Shown piece by piece: positions 6,867 to 11,006 of a stretch of DNA of 11,006 nucleotides. This DNA is from Lachnospiraceae bacterium UBA7729 (GTDB lineage: Bacteria > Bacillota > Clostridia > Lachnospirales > Lachnospiraceae). The DNA lies in the NCBI GenBank assembly GCA_002482005.1, contig DLFD01000048.1:66577-77582 (forward strand). Direction: 5' to 3'. Below the pieces are notes generated by a model, which was not told the DNA's origin, did no database searches, and saw only the letters and a list, made by a program, of their open reading frames with translations. A program made the position numbers and the translations under genes. Each line of letters starts with the position of its first letter. The first letter of the stretch is position 1.

Positions 6867-6918
6867 CGTATTGTTAATATACATATTACCATTAATGGTG
6901 TATAGTTATGGCAATACG
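6867..6918. repeat. Nested inverted repeats in AT-rich intergenic DNA
   Basis: Three concentric arm pairs: CGTATTG (6867-6873) with CAATACG (6912-6918), TATAC (6878-6882) with GTATA (6899-6903, sharing one base with the inner palindrome), and the perfect 12-bp palindrome ACCATTAATGGT (6888-6899). It could be a cruciform, a stacked operator, or the tip of a lost small mobile element. It lies exactly between the Uma2 remnant and the + strand cluster. Confidence 0.6.
6878..6906 (+). promoter_or_regulatory. Candidate promoter for the + strand membrane-protein cluster
   Basis: TATACA (6878-6883), a 17-base spacer and TATAGT (6901-6906, five of six of the -10). The spacer contains the palindrome ACCATTAATGGT, a possible operator. 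The start of transcription would be near 6913, about 80 bases before the 26-aa frame. The -35 match is weak. Confidence 0.35.
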
Positions 6919-6992
6919 TTATCTGCCTGATGCTGTTTGGCGGAGTGCGTTCTTATGACTCTCAGCACAGTTCCCTTGGGGGAGTGTGTGGT

Positions 6993-7073
6993 ATGATCGG
7001 GTGGATCTGGCTCGTACCGATGATTCTTGTGACAGGAGTGATTGCAACTATCGCTTTTGTAGTATGGAGTTGA
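6993..7073 (+). CDS. Putative 26-residue single-pass membrane peptide
   Basis: ATG 6993 follows GGGGGAG (6978-6984) by eight bases, and the frame runs to TGA 7071-7073. The 26 residues contain no charged residue at all and three tryptophans (positions 4, 6 and 25). They are otherwise Ile/Val/Leu/Thr/Ala/Gly, giving one membrane segment of about 22 residues. The next gene starts 25 bases later on the same strand, so the two are probably co-transcribed. It may be a small regulatory membrane peptide or a translated leader; I do not recognise it. The good ribosome binding site is the main support, since so short a frame can arise by chance. Confidence 0.4.
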   Translation: MIGWIWLVPMILVTGVIATIAFVVWS

Positions 7074-7098
7074 TCTTCTTTATCAGAGAGGTGCACTT

Positions 7099-8373
7099 AT
7101 GGAAGACAAAAGCGAGATCAACTATTATCAGCAATATCAGTCTAAGAAAAGTTTTGACTGCGATCTTTACATCATGATTCCCTGTGAGATGGAAGACGAT
7201 GTCGAGTCAGCTCCGAAGATCCAGGAGGCTGAGAGAGACAAGGTCGCGGATAAGTGGCTCTATGAAGTCAATGACTATCTGCACACTTTCATCAGCGGGG
7301 AGATCGTGGATCACATCCGCAGCTATTTCCTTGGCAGGAAGCGTCTGGCGTATCTGAGCATCAATTATGATGAGAAGGCAGAAGGGCAGGAGGATGCTTA
7401 TCTCTTCCTTCTGCAGCACGGGCAGGCAGACCTCTATCTTCTGGTGATCGCAGTTTTTCTGCCCAAAAATTCTGTGACCCGTCTTGTGGAACAGAGTGCA
7501 TCGGATAGTCTGTTTTTCACCGAAGGCGGGACGGCTGTATCGCCCAAAGACAATGTGACCCGGTATATCCGGGATACCTGGCATCTTGCCAAGGTCGGAG
7601 AGAACAAGCATCTTGTGACCATGTCGAATATGCCGGATGATCGGAATGAATTTCTTTCCATGCTCGCCTGCGAGACGTACAAGGACTTTCTGTATGACGA
7701 GCAGATGCGGGATTACTACCGTCTGTCTTCGGATGATATCGAAAAAGAAGCTGAAGAGAATTTTTCGCAGTACAATTTCTACGGGCTGTATGCTTCCCGG
7801 AGGAATGTGATCTTCATCCCGGAATCGTACAGCAAGTGCGACATACCCGCCAATATAGAAGACGACGTCACGATTCTGTTTATCATCATTCCGATCCTGT
7901 TTAAGTCGACGGCTATACTGCGCACGAATGCAAAGATAACTGCGGAACTTGCAGTTCATGGCGATGCAACGATGAGGACGATCGATAACCTCTATACTGA
8001 GTTCGGCAAGACCGTCGTCTTCTGGGAAGACGATGTCTACCGCGATATCACGACCAGCAACATCGCGAAGCACATCAATCAGGCATTCCGCACCGATCAG
8101 ATTATGGAATCCTATCTCTTCAAGCAGAATTTTCTTACCCAGATTGTCAAACTCCATGACGTGCAGAGTTCCAATCGGGAAGGCAAGGTCCTGAACACAG
8201 TCGTGATCATCCTGACCATCATCCAGGTGCTGCCGGTTCTGACGGACTTCTGGGCATGGCTTGGAAAAAACGAATATATATTTGGAAAGGCCGGGCTTGC
8301 CGGAGGGGGTACCGCAGCTCTGTTGATCATCATTCTGATCGCTTACCGGCATTACAGGAGGAACAACCCCTGA
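7099..8373 (+). CDS. Unrecognised 424-aa protein with C-terminal membrane hairpin
   Basis: ATG 7099 follows GAGAGGTG (7086-7093) at five bases. Residues 1-255 look soluble and mixed alpha/beta, with acidic stretches (31-52, 211-222). A short apolar block (257-268) and a long, probably helical part (about 275-362) precede two membrane segments, about 364-386 and 400-416, joined by a 13-residue loop ending in Gly-rich KAGLAGGG. The tail HYRRNNP is basic. A large cytoplasmic domain, a helical stalk and two closely spaced C-terminal membrane helices recall the CorA layout, but the GMN signature of CorA is absent, so I do not assign that family. A long antisense frame (8388-7207) covers the gene; I prefer the + frame because it has a ribosome binding site, sensible membrane segments and co-directional neighbours. 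Confidence 0.75.
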   Translation: MEDKSEINYYQQYQSKKSFDCDLYIMIPCEMEDDVESAPKIQEAERDKVADKWLYEVNDYLHTFISGEIVDHIRSYFLGRKRLAYLSINYDEKAEGQEDAYLFLLQHGQADLYLLVIAVFLPKNSVTRLVEQSASDSLFFTEGGTAVSPKDNVTRYIRDTWHLAKVGENKHLVTMSNMPDDRNEFLSMLACETYKDFLYDEQMRDYYRLSSDDIEKEAEENFSQYNFYGLYASRRNVIFIPESYSKCDIPANIEDDVTILFIIIPILFKSTAILRTNAKITAELAVHGDATMRTIDNLYTEFGKTVVFWEDDVYRDITTSNIAKHINQAFRTDQIMESYLFKQNFLTQIVKLHDVQSSNREGKVLNTVVIILTIIQVLPVLTDFWAWLGKNEYIFGKAGLAGGGTAALLIIILIAYRHYRRNNP

Positions 8374-8464
8374 AACCTGCACTGGCACAGATGAAGGGCG
8401 AAAGCTGCATGGCTCAGTTCAGATAGCAAGTAAAAATTTGATGTAGATGACAAAGGAGCAAACT

Positions 8465-9142
8465 ATGGAACGTATTACAGATATGCAGGAAAAATATGCA
8501 AACGAAACTACGATTGAAAACAGAACATTTAATCTTCTGCTCGGGCTTACCGTCCTGTCAGGGTTATTCGTCAATTATCTGATGGCCGTCTTTTTCAGTC
8601 CGCAGATCTGGGAGCTGAACATGATCCATCCGATCGTCACCATACTCGTGTATTTCGGAGGAAGCTTCTTAGGCATGTTTATCGCAAAGATTGCGAAAAA
8701 CCCTGTCGTGAGCTATATCGGCTTTCTGGTAATGGCAGTATCGATGGGAATCATACTGGTCGGCTATCTCGGATTCTTTACGGATGTCGAGATCGTCAAA
8801 GCTATCGTCGATACTGGGATCATAACGATATTCTTCATCGTGCTTTCCATCATCTTCCCCGCCTTTTTCGAAAAACTTGGACGGGTCCTTTTCATAGCCC
8901 TTGCAGCTGAGATCGTACTGGAACTGATCAGCACGTTTTTCTTCCATTACAGCGGGAACATCTATGACTACATCGTGATCGCGATATTCTGCCTGTACAC
9001 GGGATATGACTGGCACAGGGCTCAGAGATGCCCGCATACTGCAGACTGCGCGGTAGACTCCGCTGTAGACCTGTATCTGGATATCATCAACCTGTTCATC
9101 AGGATTCTGTCGATACTGGGAGGGAAAAGGAGCAGGGAATGA
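8465..9142 (+). CDS. Bax inhibitor-1 family membrane protein (YetJ/YccA-like)
   Basis: A 225-residue protein with about seven membrane segments, starting near residues 22-44, 54-76, 81-104, 115-133, 140-160 and 165-180 and ending with the reentrant-type tail helix 200-218. The end matches BI-1/TMBIM proteins: YTGYDWHRAQ (178-187), followed by LYLDIINLFIRILSILGG (203-220). D182 and D206 are the probable counterparts of the aspartate pair that senses pH in Bacillus YetJ, a calcium leak channel. I choose ATG 8465 because AAAGGAG (8452-8458) lies six bases before it. The in-frame ATG at 8447 lacks a ribosome binding site and would make that site part of the coding region. A CPHTADC stretch (189-195) between the last two helices is cysteine/histidine-bearing and unusual. 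It lies 91 bases after the unrecognised 424-aa gene, same strand. Confidence 0.85.
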   Translation: MERITDMQEKYANETTIENRTFNLLLGLTVLSGLFVNYLMAVFFSPQIWELNMIHPIVTILVYFGGSFLGMFIAKIAKNPVVSYIGFLVMAVSMGIILVGYLGFFTDVEIVKAIVDTGIITIFFIVLSIIFPAFFEKLGRVLFIALAAEIVLELISTFFFHYSGNIYDYIVIAIFCLYTGYDWHRAQRCPHTADCAVDSAVDLYLDIINLFIRILSILGGKRSRE

Positions 9143-9228
9143 AAATACCGGTCATGTTCCCTTTCTGCTATCATCACATTATCGAAAGGCTATAGAATGT
9201 ACCTGTGGAAGAAAGGAGCTGTATCGTC

Positions 9229-9294
9229 ATGGGGTTAAAGGAGCTTTTTACCAGGAACTGGGAAGACAAGACATCGAATATCAGGGAAAAATAA
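9229..9294 (+). pseudogene. N-terminal fragment of a frameshifted small gene
   Basis: ATG 9229 follows AAAGGAG (9212-9218) and opens MGLKELFTRNWEDKTSNIRE, stopping at TAA 9292-9294. The next frame (ATG 9294) overlaps this stop as TAATG. In that second frame the codons before the overlap already read DIEYQGKIMYVALQF, which fits the following protein far better than the first frame does. A single missing G after the codon for Lys14 (AAGGAC becoming AAGAC near 9268-9272) would join the two into one product of about 96 residues. It could also be a sequencing error or a programmed -1 slip at the A run 9287-9291. Confidence 0.5.
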
Positions 9295-9518
9295 TGTATG
9301 TAGCCCTGCAGTTTGATTATAAGGGAAACACCTACCTCTACTGCATGGATACGGCGACGGTCCATAATGATATAGTCGATCTGGCTTTCCTGTATAAGGA
9401 ACACCGATTCACAAACGAGTTTGTGAACGTTCAGGATGACAGATTATTTAATGAACTGATGGAGCATGCCCATAAGATCTCCATCATCCGGGAGATCAAG
9501 AAAAAGCACAATCTATAA
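9294..9518 (+). CDS. Small conserved-looking cytoplasmic protein, C-terminal part of a frameshifted gene
   Basis: The 74-residue frame from ATG 9294 to TAA 9518 has strands and turns of a compact soluble protein: MYVALQFDYKG, then NTYLYCMD, IVDLAFLYKEH, and a helical basic end (HKISIIREIKKKHNL). Including the codons just upstream in the same frame, the pattern YxGKxxYV then YKGNTYLY looks like two related beta hairpins, so translation very likely began further upstream, at the ATG 9229 of the preceding fragment. As it stands, a weak AGGGA lies seven bases before ATG 9294, and coupling through the TAATG overlap could still give the short form. The function is unknown. It is the last + strand gene before the convergent rubrerythrin gene. 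Confidence 0.6.
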   Translation: MYVALQFDYKGNTYLYCMDTATVHNDIVDLAFLYKEHRFTNEFVNVQDDRLFNELMEHAHKISIIREIKKKHNL

Positions 9519-9560
9519 CCAGCAGTGCATCATTTCTGAATACTTTGAACCGATTACGCG

Positions 9561-9592
9561 AAAAGAGGGGGCAGCTTCTCAGCCGCTCCCTC
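9561..9592 (-). terminator. Rho-independent terminator of the rubrerythrin gene
   Basis: On the minus strand GAGGGAGCGGCT (9592-9581), loop GAGA and AGCTGCCCCCTC (9576-9565) form a 12-bp stem with one mismatch and one wobble, followed by TTTT (9564-9561). It lies 55 bases after the rubrerythrin stop. It may also slow transcription arriving from the + strand cluster, though no T run exists in that direction. Confidence 0.8.
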
Positions 9593-9647
9593 TCGCCAAT
9601 CCTTCATTCCGCTTGTTGAAAGCAGAGCCGCCCTTGCACGCAAGTGC

Positions 9648-10193
9648 TCATGCTCCAAAGTATCTGTCCAGCAGTCCCTTGAATGCCTTTCCGTGTCTTG
9701 CCTCGTCTCTAGCCATCTCATGGACAGTATCATGGATCGCGTCAAGGTTCAGAGCCTTCGCTCTCTTGGCCAGATCGGTCTTGCCTGCGGTAGCGCCGTT
9801 CTCAGCGTCAACTCTCATCTGCAGGTTCTTCTTGGTAGAATCGGTGACAACCTCGCCAAGCAGCTCAGCGAACCTGGATGCATGATCTGCTTCCTCGAAT
9901 GCAGCCTGTCTGTAGTACATTCCGATCTCCGGATATCCCTCACGCATAGCGACACGGCTCATTGCAAGATACATACCAACCTCAGAGCACTCACCGGTGA
10001 AGTTCGCACGAAGGTCTTCCTTGATGTCTTCCGGAACATCAGAAGCAACCCCGACAACATGCTCAGCTGCCCAGGTCATCTCCTCTTCCTGCTTTGTGAA
10101 CTTGGAAGCCGGAGCGCCGCATACAGGACACTTCTCCGGAGCTGCATCACCCTCATATACATAACCACAGACATTGCAAACCCACTTTGCCAT
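9648..10193 (-). CDS. rbr: Reverse rubrerythrin (rubredoxin domain first), peroxide reductase
   Basis: A 181-residue protein with an N-terminal rubredoxin-like centre (C6, C9, C22, C25 in VCNVCGYVYEG and KCPVCGAP) followed by a diiron four-helix domain. Probable iron ligands are E68 and E71 (GECSEVGMY), E101 with H104 (FEEADHA), and E159, E164 with H167 (HEMARDEARH). With rubredoxin ahead of the diiron domain, this is the reverse type found in clostridia. There, electrons from NADH pass through a reductase to the iron centre, which reduces hydrogen peroxide and helps consume oxygen. AGGAGG (10208-10203) lies nine bases before ATG. It is 149 bases downstream of perR on the same strand and closed by a strong terminator, so it belongs to the PerR-type stress response. 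Confidence 0.95.
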   Translation of the reverse strand: MAKWVCNVCGYVYEGDAAPEKCPVCGAPASKFTKQEEEMTWAAEHVVGVASDVPEDIKEDLRANFTGECSEVGMYLAMSRVAMREGYPEIGMYYRQAAFEEADHASRFAELLGEVVTDSTKKNLQMRVDAENGATAGKTDLAKRAKALNLDAIHDTVHEMARDEARHGKAFKGLLDRYFGA

Positions 10194-10262
10194 AGTAAAG
10201 ATCCTCCTATTATGATTTTTCTGGTCTGTTAATCTCTATATTATTGCTGACCACAGCATCCC

Positions 10263-10328
10263 TGCGCCTCATGGCCCGGCGCAAAGCCAGCTGCAATCTG
10301 CCTGGGACGGTCTGCACACCGCCCCAGG
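10263..10328 (-). other. Two hairpins between perR and rubrerythrin
   Basis: CCTGGGACGGT (10301-10311) pairs with ACCGCCCCAGG (10318-10328) with one mismatch around a 6-base loop. TGCGCC (10263-10268) pairs with GGCGCA (10278-10283). No T run follows on the minus strand, so full termination is unlikely. They may be partial attenuators or processing sites that set perR and rubrerythrin levels apart. I could not place a convincing separate rubrerythrin promoter. Confidence 0.4.
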
Positions 10329-10342
10329 GCGAATCAGCAAGA

Positions 10343-10768
10343 TCATACTGCCTTTTCGGATGCCTCTGCTTCGTCTGCCTCTTTCTTCAGACAGTCGCTG
10401 CATACACCATAGAACTGAATGCTGCATTCTTCGATCTGCCCGTCAAATCCGTCAGATGCAAGATCTCTGATCTTGCGGCTGTCGATAAAGTCATTCGTAT
10501 CGATGACTTTCCCACAGCACCTGCAGATAAAATGGTTATGCGGATGGATATTGCCGTCGTAATGTTCGGCGCCGGTCCCTGTCGTGATCCTCCTGATCTC
10601 TCCGAGATCCACCAGCAGTGAGAGGTTTCTGTAAACCGTCCCGAGACTGATCTTCGGAAACTCACTCCGTATGTCCGTGAAAACCATATCCGCTGTAGGA
10701 TGATCTTTCCGGCTCCTCAGGTTCGCAACGATCGCTTCCCTCTGACGACTGTGCTTCAGCCCTGCCAT
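10343..10768 (-). CDS. perR: PerR-type peroxide-sensing repressor (Fur family)
   Basis: A 141-residue Fur-family regulator: a winged helix with the recognition helix in SLGTVYRNLSLL (41-52), then a dimer domain with structural zinc cysteines C82, C85, C123 and C126. All five regulatory-metal ligands of Bacillus PerR align: H23, D71, H77, H79 and D90. The aspartate at 90 (CGKVID) marks PerR; Fur has glutamate there. With iron bound, H2O2 oxidises the histidines and the repressor lets go of DNA. I choose ATG 10768, eight bases after AAAGGA; ATG 10807 lies upstream in the operator region and has no ribosome binding site. The tail after C126 (KKEADEAEASEKAV) is an acidic extension. Its targets should include itself and the rubrerythrin gene downstream. 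Confidence 0.87.
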   Translation of the reverse strand: MAGLKHSRQREAIVANLRSRKDHPTADMVFTDIRSEFPKISLGTVYRNLSLLVDLGEIRRITTGTGAEHYDGNIHPHNHFICRCCGKVIDTNDFIDSRKIRDLASDGFDGQIEECSIQFYGVCSDCLKKEADEAEASEKAV

Positions 10769-10803
10769 ATATTGCATCCTTTCAAAGACTGAAATGATAT
10801 AAA

Positions 10804-10819
10804 TCAATAATCATTATCA
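10804..10819 (-). promoter_or_regulatory. Fur/Per-type operator in the perR leader
   Basis: On the minus strand TGATAATGATTATTGA is a 7-1-7 inverted repeat agreeing with the Fur-box pattern TGATAATnATTATCA at 12 of 14 positions. It lies just after the predicted transcription start (near 10824), so a bound repressor would block elongation. This suggests autoregulation. A second dyad, ATAATT-tcagg-AATTAT (10872-10888), lies upstream of the -35. Confidence 0.65.
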
Positions 10820-10830
10820 TTTCTGATGCT

Positions 10831-10859
10831 AATATACTCGACATTGTGCCACATGTCAA
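10831..10859 (-). promoter_or_regulatory. Strong sigma-A promoter of perR
   Basis: Perfect TTGACA (10859-10854), a 17-base spacer and TATATT (10836-10831, five of six) on the minus strand. It gives a leader of about 55 bases to ATG 10768 that contains the Fur/Per-type box. The sequence 10860-11006 to its right is AT-rich with no gene; it may hold a divergent promoter for a gene beyond the window. Confidence 0.8.
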
Positions 10860-10983
10860 TATAATATATTCATAATTTCAGGAATTATTATCGTTATATG
10901 ATTCTAACCAAAGTATGTATGCATTAATTATTTTCGTTATCTTTAACAAAGAATGTCCGATATTATTGGATTGCAAACCTTTC

Positions 10984-11004
10984 TTTCAGGATTACAAAGC
11001 GGGG
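10984..11004 (-). repeat. Right copy of inverted repeat shared by both window ends
   Basis: TTTCAGGATTACAAAGCGGGG is the inverted partner of bases 1-21 (20 of 21). A partial look-alike, TTTCAGGAAT, also occurs at about 10876-10885, nearer to perR. Confidence 0.6.
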
Positions 11005-11006
11005 AT

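Noticed and set aside
6908..6958. 16-codon + frame MAIRYLPDAVWRSAFL
   Set aside because: No ribosome binding site and no other support; likely chance.
7099..8373. Assignment as a CorA magnesium channel
   Set aside because: Only the general layout agrees; the GMN signature at the end of the first membrane helix is not present.
7207..8388. 393-codon antisense frame opposite the unrecognised 424-aa gene
   Set aside because: Its product is an odd mix rich in Asp, Ile, His and Arg without domains, it has no evident ribosome binding site, and the + frame has a good start, plausible membrane helices and co-directional neighbours.
1..11006. The window as a transposon bounded by terminal inverted repeats
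   Set aside because: No transposase, integrase or resolvase is present and most cargo looks like ordinary chromosomal genes. The repeat match is short.

Overview
The window looks like chromosome from an anaerobic Firmicute of the Clostridia, most likely Lachnospiraceae. The basis is strong AGGAGG-type ribosome binding sites, a PerR regulator beside a reverse rubrerythrin, an esterase very close to Butyrivibrio-type cinnamoyl esterases, a FliB/CxxCxxCC-family protein, an NSS transporter and a Uma2 remnant. The family-level assignment comes from gene content, not from a search. There is no rRNA, tRNA, CRISPR array, transposase or integrase.

Layout. (1) 1-381, + strand: a 53-residue membrane protein closed by a textbook terminator. 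(2) 512-2758, + strand: a promoter and a tight operon of a membrane-anchored alpha/beta hydrolase and two half-size chromate-family transporters. (3) 2841-4202, - strand: a sodium-dependent NSS/SNF transporter convergent with that operon, with a 355-base upstream region holding its probable promoter. (4) 4558-5775, - strand: a FliB-like cysteine-rich protein carrying an in-frame 42-bp minisatellite. (5) 5872-6678, - strand: an Est1E-like cinnamoyl esterase, preceded at 6685-6849 by the C-terminal remnant of a Uma2 gene. (6) 6860-9518, + strand: an AT-rich nested palindrome, then a row of mostly membrane proteins: a 26-residue peptide, an unrecognised 424-residue protein with a C-terminal membrane hairpin, a Bax-inhibitor-1 family protein, and a small gene apparently broken by a one-base deletion. 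(7) 9561-10859, - strand: perR and reverse rubrerythrin, with a strong perR promoter, a Fur/Per-type operator and a terminator. The last 150 bases hold no gene.

How the genes work together. The perR-rubrerythrin pair is a peroxide-defence unit. The two ChrA halves probably form one transporter. The region 6993-9518 is the least explained: small and large membrane proteins placed together with a BI-1 family protein (some of which are pH-sensitive calcium leak channels), downstream of a decayed accessory gene. Several otherwise conserved proteins here carry low-complexity loop insertions. The two extreme ends of the window are inverted copies of the same short sequence (20 of 21 bases).
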